The notes beneath the pieces are model-generated. The model was not told where the DNA came from, ran no database searches, and saw only the letters and a list, made by a program, of their open reading frames with translations. Both the position numbers and the translations under genes were made by a program. 64,000 nt of DNA, from assembly GCA_004009845.1 (NCBI GenBank), contig RMBW01000063.1, positions 1 through 64,000 of the forward strand, written 5' to 3'. Each line of letters opens with the position of its first letter. The stretch's first letter is position 1. The stretch is from Davidsoniella eucalypti. Taxonomy: Eukaryota > Ascomycota > Sordariomycetes > Microascales > Ceratocystidaceae. Positions 13,537 to 26,900 of this stretch are shown here, piece by piece.

Positions 13537-14946
13537 CTAGCCGTCATAGAAGTCCATGTACTCATCCTCTTCGTGAACAATAGGCTTGCCATCAAAGGTA
13601 GTAGTGCCGTTAGGTGCTGGGCTCATACTAAGTGGGTTGCTTGAGGTGCCATTGGAAACTAGATCGCCCTTGTAGTCTGTAAAGTTCGGTACACGAAGGC
13701 CACTTCCAGATGCACGAGTGTATGTGAGAGTGGACAGGTCGCACCTGTTCATGGTCTCCATGATCTCACTCTGCATGCGCTTCTCCTCGTCCGTCATTTC
13801 GAACGGTACGGCAGAGCCCATCTCGCGTAGCGTGTTCTCCAGCTCCTCACGTTGACGCATAAGGATAATGTTCATCCATAAAAGATCGTGCATCCAACCA
13901 ACAGCTCCATTCAGGATATCGCCTTTGTTCGGACCCTTATCCTTATCTTCACTTGGTAGTCCGGTAGTGATAGAACCGGGTCCGCGACGGCTAGCGCCAG
14001 CGCCATTGACTCCATTAATGCTACTAAGAGTAGGAGACATCGGAGTTCCGTTCTGGATCAACTTGCGGATCTTGTCGTCTTCTAGACGATGAGTGGGGAC
14101 TAGCTTGCTCAGGTCCTGGATTCTCTCGTTGATATTATCGCGACGACGGCGCTCGACTAGGTTGTGAGACTCCCGACGACGCTTGCGCTTTAGGTCTTGG
14201 GTTGTCATGGGCGGGCCGTTAAGCTTGGCCGGCATGCTAGTACCGGTTTTCATCACTTCGGAGATCTGATTGCGGCCCATTGGTGGTGGCGACGAGAGAC
14301 CAGAGCCATAAGACTGACCAAAGCTGCCAGTGGTGGATTGCATCCAGTTGTTGTTATTATTGTTGTTGTTAGCGGCAGTAGTAGTGGGTGGTGGGACAGC
14401 GTTGTTGCTGTTGCTGTGCTCCATTCCGAGGGCCCCAATCGGCTGACCGCCGAAGCTACCGACGGGTGGCTCACCGGCACCGACACCGAGTGACATGGAA
14501 GTCTTTCCGGGCATAGGAACACGGGCGCTGGACGAGAGCTTCGCCATGCGGGCGCTTTGCATGATTGAACTGGTATCATCAGGTTGGCCGATGTTGCGCA
14601 TGTTTGCTTGGAAGTTCTGACCATTCATAGACTGGACATATGACTGGTGTTGGATACGGTTATTGTTGGGTGTACTTGAAAAGCCGTTGACTTGTTGGTC
14701 AATGTTGGGGAACATGGTCTGTGGGTGACTGAAAGCCATGTTCATGGTGTTGAAATCGGGAGAAGTAGTAGCAAGACTATTGATGGGTTCTTGAAGACCG
14801 TCGAGAAGTTCATCATCACCGAAAATGGCGTTTCCCGAAAAAGCATCGTTTTGGTTGTGGTAGTATGAAGAGCCGAAAGTGTTGGATATAAGGTCGCTTG
14901 GATCAATGCTCGCCGTGTTAGGCGAGAAGGAGAATGGTTGAGCCAT
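13537..14946 (-). CDS. bHLH transcription factor with a long loop (RTG3/USF-like)
   Basis: The single-exon product has 469 residues and is likely a nuclear E-box-binding transcription factor. The N-terminal half (1-245) is low-complexity and rich in Asn, Ser, Gly, Pro and Met, including eight Asn at 193-200. The basic region starts at about 253 (KRKRRRESHNLVERRRR). H261, E265 and R269 occupy the His-Glu-Arg positions that contact CACGTG in class B bHLH proteins. Helix 1 runs to about 283 (INERIQDLSKLVP). The loop is unusually long, about 55 residues (roughly 284-340, Ser/Gly-rich), before helix 2 (GDILNGAVGWMHDLLW, 342-357), which continues into a possible leucine-rich coiled coil (REELENTLREM). 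Extended loops are known in the fungal RTG3-type group. The C-terminus is acidic (EEDEYMDFYDG). ATG at 14944-14946 is the first in frame. The target genes are unknown. Confidence 0.9.
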   Translation of the reverse strand: MAQPFSFSPNTASIDPSDLISNTFGSSYYHNQNDAFSGNAIFGDDELLDGLQEPINSLATTSPDFNTMNMAFSHPQTMFPNIDQQVNGFSSTPNNNRIQHQSYVQSMNGQNFQANMRNIGQPDDTSSIMQSARMAKLSSSARVPMPGKTSMSLGVGAGEPPVGSFGGQPIGALGMEHSNSNNAVPPPTTTAANNNNNNNNWMQSTTGSFGQSYGSGLSSPPPMGRNQISEVMKTGTSMPAKLNGPPMTTQDLKRKRRRESHNLVERRRRDNINERIQDLSKLVPTHRLEDDKIRKLIQNGTPMSPTLSSINGVNGAGASRRGPGSITTGLPSEDKDKGPNKGDILNGAVGWMHDLLWMNIILMRQREELENTLREMGSAVPFEMTDEEKRMQSEIMETMNRCDLSTLTYTRASGSGLRVPNFTDYKGDLVSNGTSSNPLSMSPAPNGTTTFDGKPIVHEEDEYMDFYDG

Positions 14947-17900
14947 TTTGTATGATGTAAATACGAAGCGACAAATGAAAAGACAAAAAAAACAATTGTT
15001 GACGGGATGAGATGAAAAGGCCTTCTATAAATGTGCCAATATTGTTGGCTGGCAAAGTCAAAGAGGCACTAGAGGACTCCGAAAGTAGGGATGCTGCCTT
15101 GCGGGGTGCGAGGTGGGATAGTAGCGTCGTTCAGTCAAAGAACAAGCTCGGCAAAAAAGAAGAAAAGATGGCGTGGGTGGAGGCAAAGGTCTACAACAAT
15201 GTGCCAGGTTAGTATGACGGTCGGTGAGTGATACGTGGTGATCAACAAGTAGATACGTAAAGATAGGCGGGATTATTTGGGTTAACAGATAGAAGAACGG
15301 AAAGCCGAGCCGCGCTGTTGACTGCAGCTTACAGTGCAATATGCGAGGGGAGGGGGGCCGAGGGCAACGGAATGCGCCGTAAACAAGACAAGACTTAGAC
15401 TTGAGACTTGAGACTTGAGAAACCAAGAGAAGCCCTGCAATACTGTGACAGGGAACTAATCAAGCAAATTGACTTACTCGTTGATACTCGTCGGACGGGC
15501 CAAGTAGGAAAACGAGTTTCAGTATTCCTCTTAGCGAGGCCATTCACAAATTGTGAACGAAAATAGTCGACGCAAAGTTGTGTGGAAGCGAATAGGGGCT
15601 TCTGAATAGTGGAAGACCAAGGGTATATGGCAAGTCGTGGCTTATAGAGCAAGAAGCAATTGTTACCTTAATAGTAGGCAGGTGCTGGCAGACAACGATA
15701 CTGCACAGTAAGCTGAGAATATCAGATATCAGGATATTCAAACTATATAAAAATAGTAAAGTGAGGTCGACTTTGTAGTAGAGGAATGGATGCACGTAAG
15801 AAGAGCAAAATGCAGAGTCACAATTGGAGTGAAGGAGGGAGGTAGGAGGGATTTTGTCTGGGGACAAGTAGTTAAATAGGAAAAAAAAATATTGGGAAAA
15901 AAAGAGAAGAAGAATAAAGCGACCGGGCTATCGTGGGCCGGGCTAGAGAAGGGATTGCGGCTAATATGGGAAAAAGAATGGTAGCTGGAACTAGAAGTCT
16001 AAGAAGTCTAGGCCTTTTGTCTTGGTAGTTCTAGAGGGTCTAGTTGGTACAGCAAAGAAATGGGACCCTATGCGACATATTATAGGTTAGAATTTGGGGC
16101 TGACAAACGAAACAGGCAAAAATATCCAAATATGCAATTGAAATATGGAATCAAAAAGGTCTCAACCACGGCTAGTCTGACAGGCAAATCAGAGAGGTTT
16201 TGGAGCGGTTGAAGGTGTTTGGCACAGTTGCGTCTCTTCCGACTGTTGACGGTCGTCGTATCGGACAAAGACCAACTCGTTGATCTCAAGTTGTGAATTT
16301 GGTGCGTATTTTGTGCAGTTTGTGTCTTCTATTTCGAGGGGGCCGGGGTATAGCAGATACTGCAAGGATAGCTGCAGAGAAGGGAGGGGCAGGAGACGGT
16401 AGGACTTACTGGACGTGATGCCGATGACGATGATGTTTCTTTGATACTGCGTCTGCCTGAAAGAAAGCAACGCAGCGCTAAAAGCTAAGATTGATAGCGG
16501 AGTCGAGTAAGAGCCCAGTCTAGGTTAGAGCGGCGGATGTGAGGGGTCGTGGTCTCTGTTAGCTTAATAGATGAGTTATTCTGAAGAAGCGGGGAGAATA
16601 GAGCCAGAATAGAGCCGTTTAGTGGTAGTTGAAGCTAAAGCTAGAATGCAACAGTCTGAATGCGGTCGGATGGGGAACAATTGAATGCGACGAGACAATG
16701 GTTCGAGAAGTCTTAAGATATGTTAGCAACCGTGGAATTTTGGGACACGCTGAAAATATATCAAAGATGGAAGAAAAAATATGCAGATAACTGAGCGAGA
16801 AAGAGGGAAAAAGAAAAAGAAAGCATTGGCAAGATACACAGCAGTGACTATCCTGGCTATCATTTGAAGATAAAAGCAAAAGCCAGGCGAAAACTGGGGC
16901 GGACATGCTATTTCCGGTTTGCTTAGCTCTCGAATAGAGTGGGGCAGCTTAAACAAGTACGGAAACTGCAGAATGGTAAAAGCTGGGGCAGAAATACGGG
17001 GAAGGGCCTCTCTCCGCCACTATTTTATGTATTTTGGGGGGGATTTTGCCTGCGTTATTGGCCGAGCTAGCAAAGCAACTTGAGCCTCTCTAGCTCCTAC
17101 ACAAAAAGCAAAGTCTCCCTGTGTAGGGAAAGAACAGTGACTATGGCCGGCGCTATAAACGTTGTTGGAGGGGATAACATGGTTGGATAGGCCGCGGTAT
17201 CGTCTTCTTTTTCCCACTTGGTTGCGGACGCCAAGCGACGACAATAGAGAGCAAGGCCGGTTTCCCTTGGATTTCTTGTCCCCCTTCAATACGAGGATTG
17301 AGGCCAACCAGACTCTTTAAGCACGCAAAACAGAGCGAGCTTTTAACGAGCCGTCCTGTGCCGCCAAACCAAAACAAAACGGGCTGGTGAGAAATATTCA
17401 TATGGGGTAAACATGCGAGCTCACTAGCTCGGCAAGCGAAGGCCAACGGAAGCAGACTGCCAGGCCGTAGGCAGAGCGTCGGCGTCGGACCAAGATAGCC
17501 GGCCAACTACCAACAAAGCCAGCTAGAGATAGCAGGAGAAGGAGCAGAAAGCCGCCTCTTCCATATACACCGCTCTTGTGTTTTGCCGCCTCGTCCTTTT
17601 CATATCTGGGCAGAACAAGAAAAGAGGCGCAACTCCAGAGAGCCTCAGGGACCAGTAGAAATACAGAGCACCAAAAGCTAGTCTGTGTCAGCGAATCAGA
17701 CGTCCGGGCTAGTCACCATAACCAGGCTATGCTGTAGTTTTTTTCGCCTGCGACAAAGGGCTAACTTAGACAGTCCAAGGCTTTTGTTGACACTGCCGAA
17801 GTGGCCGGGGCTAGCGTGAACACAGCTGTGTATCAGGCCACGCCTAATGTACGAGTCAAAGAAGATACGGACGTTCGGCCCGGCGTCGTCTTCTCTACCT

Positions 17901-20900
17901 ATATTCATAGGCTAAACACAAAAGGTAATACCAAGGCGATAGACTGTATTATAGAGTGACTGTGTTTGTTTACCCGCTCTCTCACTAAAAGAGCATAAAT
18001 CACCATAGATGGTGGAATGACGTATTATGGCACTACAACCTTGCTGTAGTATCACAGAGAATTCAGGCAAATCAAAATAATGGAGCGAGAGGGAAAGGGT
18101 ACGACAATAGATACACTTCAAATACAAAACCAACAAATCAGAGCAGAAAGATGATAGGTTGCTTACCAGAAAGTGCGTGTAGATAAGAACGCCGATTCTA
18201 TGACTTGTGAATAAATTGTAGTGTATATTCAGAAACAAATTGGCATGATATCTTAGAAGAAAGGCTGAATTATGATGAGTTGCCAATAGGCAATATATAG
18301 AAATCAGAGGAGTTGTGCCGTAGATCCGATACAAGACCAGTGGTAACAAAGCAGACGGCGTTATTTATGCCTAGAATTTAACTCAGTGAGAGGCTATGGA
18401 GCGCAAGTAAATTCATGTTAGTAGCAAAACCCAAACAAGGAAGAAAAACAGAACAGGAATGAGGGGAAGCAGTGAAATCAATAATGTTCATGATATTCTA
18501 TGAGGCACTTGTTTTTCGTAAACCTTCTCGATATGTTTGTGTCAGATCCAATTCTATTTTTGAATTCATCAGAACACAACCAAGGAACTCCAATCAGAAC
18601 TTTCTGTGTCGATCTTGTTTGAGTTTCGGTTTTTGTATCGTTCCAGACAATCGGAACAATGCATACAGAATAGAACGAACTCACGCTTTCCAAATGCCTT
18701 GCAGACCAAATGTGTACTACAGGAAGCAAGGGCACCAATCGAAAAGTTCTAGAGCGAGTAAAGACTGCAAAGAGATGGGCGGGAGCAAAACAGGATACAA
18801 GACACCGAGAAAGAAGCATCTCTGACGTCAGTGCAAGGGAAGGGGGAGATAGACGGAAAACCCACAATCATGTAGGGAGTTATAGAGGCTGCTCATGGAT
18901 AAGACATACCAAATATAAGATGTAATATTATATAAATATCAGCGATTGATATTGTAACGGACTGCGTTGGTAGTAGAGGTGAAGTGTGATGAAAATAAAC
19001 AATGCAAGTGGTGTTGTCAAGTTTAACACTAGGGTTAGAATAGGAATAGTAGGGTTATGATGTGAAAAGGATAGGGTCTTGTAGAGTAACAATGATGATG
19101 ATAGAACGAAGCTGGATATATTTCTGTTAGCGATGTTGGAAAACAAAAATAAAGAAGAGAAAAGAAACGAGACGGAAGAAGAAAAGGGAGGAACGGCTAG
19201 TATTTGTACTTCCCGAGTCTCTGTCCTGACAGTCGGAAGAGTTGGGATATGAGTGACTTACTAAGATAGATGAGATAATAGGTACTTAAAGGCGTCGTAG
19301 GAGAAGGAGATGTTGATTGGGTGGGCTGTTTTTTTTCCTGCTTGAGTTTGAGAAGTAATATGTGCAAGCTAGAAGTATGAAGTTTGGTAGTGGTAGCGCC
19401 TCAGGAAAAAAAAACCAAGCAAAGGAAGATTGGTTGGTTTTGGTGTTTATATTCGAGAGGCCGATGGCTCTGAACACACTGTAGAGTAGTAATGGCTATA
19501 GTATTATCGATCGATGTAAGGGTTGAAGTGAGTTGCAATATCGAACAAGATATTGATAGAATGAAATGAGGAAAAGGGTTTCAATGTAAACAAAGTAGTC
19601 AAGATGGTTGGACAAGTAAAAAGAAACGGGGAATTCGGAGGTTTATATATTGGATTATATTCCATGATACAGATCTAGGCTGCTACGATGCTACATAGAG
19701 ACAATCCAGATAGTATATAGCAAGGTTCTATTACGTACGTACGTACACTTCTTCTTGTGTATGTATATATACTTTACCTCGATGTTCTTTCTTTTCCAGT
19801 CTGTGGTGACGACGACTAACCACACGGCAGCAATGAGCTGTAATTCACAAGATAAATAGAATAATAAAATGACAATGATAAATGCTACGGCAGTCTAGCC
19901 CTTTGAACCAAAGATAGGATCGGTAGAGGGGGATGAGGGGGTGTCCGTAGATAGATATGGGAGGTGCTATGTATTTACGTGTATAGTTATATGTGCAATT
20001 ATTGATGGCTTAGATTTATCGACCAAGTCTGTCTGGGCAACTTTAATCTCGACTTTTCTCTACATGGCATTTCTGACGCTAGTAGTCAGATATGCCGTAT
20101 ATAGGTTGTGAAGTAAGTTCACCTACAAGCGAGCTGATAAGAGCACGAAAGAAAACGATAAGAAGCCCAAAGAACTAAGACGTCAGAGTAGCAGCAACAA
20201 AGCGGAAAACAAAGTATTATTGTCAACATGGTTCTGGGCACTTATGCATTGGAGTGATTTCTAAGAAGACTACCCCAATATTATTGACATAGATCTCAGT
20301 CTCATAAAAAAGCAAGAAAATAATACGGAAGAAAAAAGAAATTATAAATAACAAGAATCAGAAAATAGAAAAAGAGAAAGAGTAAAGCATGATGTGCTTT
20401 TGCATCAGATGCAAGCAGCTTCTGACTTGCTTTTGCTACTACACATTATATAGACACCCCTCCTTGTTCGTGTTCGATTTTGTATATTAAATCAAATCAA
20501 AGGGTATATACATAGCTATTCGTGTTTGGTTTATTTGCCAGCTTATAATTAAATCTCAAAGCCATCGGAGTCTAGGAAGAGCACGATCGAGAGCCTGCTC
20601 CCAAGAATTATATTTATCTTAATCCGAGAGAAGTTGATGAATAAAACAAGACAACAGCTATCCTTCCTCAGAAACATGGCGTCATAGTTTTAGTACATAA
20701 TGCACGAAGGCGGGACTAGAAGGAATCAAGTATACAAACAATCGGCGAAAACAAAACAAAACTATACCAGTACTGACTAGACTAATACATAATTTTATAC
20801 CAGTGCTTGTTGGGTATTCTGGACTGGTATGTATCTTATACAACTATATGTGCTCACTCTTCTACTCTTTCACTCTTTGCCTCTGTTACCCGTCGCTTTC

Positions 20901-23900
20901 CCTTCCTCTTGTTTCGGGCTCGTTCAGTCTACTTCGGAAATTCCCACTAGCGATGTGACCACGCCAAACCAACACCAACCAGAAGACCTGCATGCTTTCC
21001 TTGAACCAGGCCGGCCGCCGAATCTAACTGGCTGCTCTCTAAGCTACATTAATATCTAATGTACTACACCGAGCAAGCCACTCCTTCCTTCTTTACGACA
21101 AAGCGACGACTTTGCGGACAGACAAAAGTTTGCCGATTTGCCTCCTTATGCGACCCTTTCGTTTTTTCTGGCTTTTCTTTTTTTGCCGTAGAAAGTAAGC
21201 CACCCTTGGTAGACTAAAGAATGGAAGGCTATTTACCTAGTCTTCCTATTGAGTATGACAGATGAACAATAACGTGTATGGATGCACATAAATACATACA
21301 TATAAACAAACTCCATGTCAACACTGAGCGCGGCTGTGCTGACTGCCCAACTGACCGGAACAGTAGGCTTTGTTCAGACTTGGCAGGCCGGCCGTCTAGG
21401 CAGCATAAGCAGAAATCACACTCGAGCCATGTTCACTCTAGGATGTATTGTATTTGCTTTGTAACTGTATTATATGTGCATACATACATATGTAAACAAC
21501 CAACACAGAGTTGTGTTCTTATTGCTTTTTGTCAGACCTGCAAGGAACACTCTAGAGATTTACAGCATGTGATGCTGACCATTTATCTGAGATCCGGCGT
21601 TTTAACTTTCTTCATCCCTTTCTCTCTAACAAAGGGAGTTACATAGCCATATTGATTAAAAATTATTCATGTACTAGATATCTTGGACATTTTGAAATAC
21701 AATTCTAACTACGAGATTAAGACCAAGCAATTACTCACGCTATGCCGCGTGACTCGCCCATCATATAGCGTAGAGGAGCAGGTGGTCGTTTTCTAGCTAT
21801 CTACTTCTTCTCCCAAACCCTTATTTTAACCCCCACCCACCCACCATAAAAAAGTCATCACGGTTGCTTCTCAGACGACCAAATTTCGTTTGTTTCTTGC
21901 TAATGGGATCGAAAATTATGTTCACATGCCGACGCTGATTTACTAATGATAGAAACAACGTATTTCAAAATTTCCACATGAGATTTCCCGATGATGCTGG
22001 TTTCTTGATTTATTACTCTAACTAAATTCATAGTATGGCGACTAATAAACATGTTTAGAAACTAACCCAAACGCCCGGAATTTTCTTACACATACTCTGT
22101 TAATATTGTGCTTTGCCTTAATTCGCCTTTTTTCACGCCTAGTCAAGATTTGAGCATGACTTAGCTAATAAAAAAACCCAAGTCTGTGAAAGTCATCACT
22201 CTAGATAGATAAATAGAGAATGCCTAGTTATTCCATATATGTATGTAGTTGACCCATGTCATTTTGTTCATAGTTAATCATCATAATGATAATAGGCTGC
22301 CTACAATCATTCTTGCTACATATATAACTCAACAAGGCTTTAACTTGTTGTACTAAGAAGGCAGAAAATAAAAGGGATTAACCCAGCAAGTAGAGTGATA
22401 TCATATCATTTATCAATGAGCCCCTCTAGTCTAAGCTCGAGCTACCTCTACTACCCCTCCATACTTGACGACATCTTGCAGATCTGCTACTTAAGATAGA
22501 CTTGGTTAAGTAACCACTCCAAGACTTAGAGTCTAATCGCCCGTTGAATCATGTATCAGGAAATCCTTCTCGCTTACTGCACAGTAGCTCATATACTACA
22601 TATTTGGGTTTATCATACCATTCACTTGATGTCTAACGACATAAGCCCACTACTACTACCATAATTACCACTAATTATCCCGAGAATCTGACGAAGAAGG
22701 AGAAAGACGCAGCAAAAAATAAGAATACTTGAAATATAAGTACAAACTACTATGATGAAGTTGCTATACACATATTCAATTTGACTTAGGTGGGGGTGGG
22801 CAAATTGTCGCTTATTCAACTTAGAGTGCCTTGTTACTGTATGAAAATCAAAAGGAAAAGAAGGCTAAAGCTTCACGTTCCTTCTTTTGTCTTCCCATAA
22901 ATTCCCAAAAATATAAAAGAAACGACCAAAACAAAAGCACGGGAATAGCTAGATCCGAGATTTATGAATGACTAGCATGAAAAAGACTACTTCGCTTAGA
23001 ACGTGAAAGAGCGTGGGAGACATACAGATATTGTGAATGTGATGATCGGCCACTTGAATCTTCACACCGATATTCTCTTATCTCTTTATTCCTCTGTTCT
23101 CTATCTATTCTAGCTCAAAAGACGATACATCGAGGAGGGAGCCAGTGAAAACAAAAACAAAAACTACAAGGGTGTGTATGAGAGAAATAAAAATGCCTAG
23201 GGCGTATTTTGACGTTGATCGACATGCCCATAACCAACATGATTTATGCAAGAGAGCATGTGAATATTTTCCAGGACCAAGTTGGTAAGACATTTCTAAC
23301 CAACTACTCCAGTCCTCTCGATACATAGCATTATAAAAAGCAACCATTTTACTTGCCTCACAGGGTGTCTTTTCCGGCCTCCTCAAGATGCTAGCTGGCT
23401 TTAGTATTGCTAAGTGTACACAAAGAGACAGCTACTATCCGCAGGTGACTCGTTGGCTGTGTTTACTTTCAAGATTACATTCTGCTCGGATACGTTGGCT
23501 TAGATAGGCAAGAGGCTACGGTATACGAAACACATCAGGACACGCCGATTGCTTATATGTGTCGATGGTGGTGGCGAGTTATTGTTGAATCGAAAAGATA
23601 TAACATGCATGTCTTTTTTTAGTCATAGACATGCAGGTATCCGATAAATCCACTAAATGAGATAAACAAACGAAAAAAAGAGACCACAAGGAAATGACAT
23701 ACTGGGCTTGAGTGGCCTTGTTTGCTTGTTTTGTTTTTCTTACATAAATAGAGTGGGTGTGAGAGAGTGTACTTACAGGCCTATTGAATAGATCGGCAAT
23801 ATCTCTTCCGATAGGCAATAACAATATCAACAACAACAGACGGCGACTTTTAATGCATGATGATGTTGGTAAGCAGAGATATTAGTGTACAATATCGATG

Positions 23901-26900
23901 TGACGATGAAATATATACGAGTACAGCGTGGTAGAATGTTTGGAAGACTAGGGGACTTGGAGAGTCAGTGTCTTGTTGAGCTCAGCATGAGTATCGACAA
24001 GAAGACGGGATACTTATGACATGTTGCAAGCCCTTATCGGCCGTATGATAAGGTAATAAGAATATCCGTGGCTTCATATTGAGTGAGGGGGTGGGGTGAG
24101 CATATCTGTATATGTTTGTCGGTTGGAGGCAGATATACACATCTTCTTTAGATACTTAGACAGCCCTAGCATTACCAACGGTAAAGGAACTAGAAGCAGT
24201 AGGGTTGTCAAGTATCTCATTCACTGCTATCCTGACCGCATTATAGATACAGATACAACTTGTATCTTGTAGTTTGAGGAGAAAACAGGAATAGACTGCT
24301 ACTATGCAATGCCTCCCTTTTAATGATACCATGTATTGTTCCTCTCATCCATAACCATGATTTCCTCTTTTCCCATGTCATCTTTTGATATTGTTATTTG
24401 GTCTGGATTTCTTCTTCTAGCTATACAGATATATACTTATATATGTTGCTTAGGTGATGCTTCGGATAGTTGGAGAGGCGATGTGATGGCAAGAAACGGA
24501 AGGATAGTTGATGACGTACAGATGAGTAGTTGAAGGGTTGTTAGGGCGGGATGATGAAAAGAAAAAAAAGAGAGAATAAAATGAGAACATGCCACTGCTG
24601 TGCCTTTAGATATGGAATCACGATCACCGTATTCTTGACGGAAGAGATAAGGACTAGACTATAAATAATATCTAGCCAAGGTCATCATGATACGTCATAC
24701 GCTAAGCGAAGTAAAAGGGCAGTCCTTCCACATTATGTATGTGCAATGAGGACTACTGGTGAGATACCAGAGGCAAGAAGGCTCAAATCTGTGCAAAGTT
24801 TCGAGGATGGAGGAGGAAAGAAAGAAAGAAAGGAATGCAGAACAAATAAGGTCCGTGAAAGAGGTTCGGACGACAACAAGGATAGGAAACGGTGACGTTA
24901 TAGAGGATATACTTGCCCACAGCCAAATAGAGACTTGAATGGTACTGGCACTACGGTGAGGAGAAAACACTTTAGTGGATGAAGGCTTCACGGTACAGTG
25001 CAGCAAGCCAGCAATGCTACTACTGTTGTAGCAGTAGGATAAACGATAGACAACACCCAGAAGATGTAAAGGAAGAATCCAATCGGCTCCCAGGCGTGGT
25101 GTAGCGAGAATTTTGTATGATGAGACGTAGCATAAATATGGAATAAATTGTGCCCTTGCATAAAGAAGACACAAGGTTACGAATATAGATAATGTAAAGC
25201 AAGGTGACGCTGGTAAACGTATATTAGATATGTGTAACTCTTGGGTTATGCAAGGCCCATATATCTTGTACAATCGAGAGTTAGATAGTTAACATATGTA
25301 ATATATAAAATGTATTTGATAAAGGACGGTTGGATCAGGACCATGGATGTAATTTGGAACCGACAGGTTCACTAGTCTGTTTTGGCATTAATGCGTGTTG
25401 TTCTTTCTCTCGTGCTCGAATCACACACACACACACCGATTCAGATATGATATTTTAGTATTGCTATATGAACAGTAAATCAGTGGCTTTGACGTTAGAT
25501 ATCAACACGACTCTTGTACAGCTGTAGTCAAAAGAGATGATCAGCGAGCGATAAACTGTTACTTTCGATTTCTGAGTGCTTTGTCAGACGAGAGTAGAAG
25601 AACCAAGATTAACGCTTTGCCGTGTCTGGACTAGCAACATAAACCTTCCTTCTTTACTAAAGACAAAAGTGAAGAACAACAGACTATTCGACAATAACTT
25701 TGTCTTAACGTAGTCTAGAGCTAGTGGCACTAACCGTGATCACAGCAGGCCCTCGCTCACTCCATACGCTGATAACCTACTGATAATAACAAAAGGCAAG
25801 CGAGGAGTAGGTGAAAGATGGAGAACAAGCACGCGCAGCGCCAAAAACAGAAAGAAAACCAAAAGCTACGAATCATAAGCTAATAACTTGTACCATTTCG
25901 ACAGGTAGACTTACGTCATAGCGGAAACTCACGTCTCCGGCTTCGTGATAGCGTAGTTCCCTCGTTGAGTTACATTATCTGCTGGAGAAAAGAAAAGAAA
26001 CCGAAGAAAACTTAGGTTTCCAAGCGAAGCCACACTCGAAAGCGTCACCTCTCCTACCTTTAACACCACCATATCCTGTCGGTTGACTTTGCACAGGGAC
26101 TTGATACATACCTTTATCTTCTCGTATTACTGGAGGGTTGTGAATGTGAGTCAATCTTAAGTTCAAGTTGGTGTGTATGCGACAGGTATTTCGGACCTGT
26201 TAGGAAATATACACGAGTTGCACGGCTGGGCGACTTGAGATAAATGGCAGCTGACGAAATTATGGATGGCTACCCATACTTTTATTAGTTTAAAGGACAC
26301 GGCGTCTACTAGCTTTTGCTGAAACGGAAAAGCTCCAGAATCAGACTTGGTATAGAGAGAAAAAGAAGGAAAGGGAACAAGAACGGGATGGGGAAAAGAG
26401 GGTCGGCGGCACAACTAAGAGCTTGCAGCTGGAGTGCAGGTGGGATATGCATGAGCAGGGAAGATAATCCAGCCCCAGCCCAGACGTGCCGGCTTCTGCC
26501 TGCAATACAATGCATGTAGTATAGCAGGAACAAGTACTTACAGTAAAGTGCTACGAGTGGCCTACGAGCGTAAGTACCGAAATTCCCACATCAAGTGCAA
26601 CGCTGTTGGTATTTCAACGCCCGGAAGCCATCTCACCGTGAAGAGGAGGGAGCAACACGACCTCAGATTTGCAATGGCAGGCTACTAGTAAGGGCTAATG
26701 CAGTGGCATTCTGTAGCTGATAAGACGCTAAATCTGAGTGTACATACATGTTAAGCTGGAAAATACAAGATGAAGACACATCGAGGCTGCAAGCAAGAGC
26801 GTCATAAGAGACATAAGGGCCACTAGAGGACACTACCGAATAGCCCGCGCTCACGAGTTCTATTGCATTCACCGGCCGCTGAACAGGATACCTAGGCTGC

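Noticed and set aside
17153..17506. 117-codon minus-strand frame in a locally GC-richer part
   Set aside because: No domain, Pro/Leu/Cys-rich chance-like composition and no splice signals linking it to other exons.
24695..25273. 192-codon open frame on the minus strand in the large desert
   Set aside because: It begins with TTG rather than ATG, is Ser/Leu/Ile/Cys-rich like other chance frames here, and shows no known domain.
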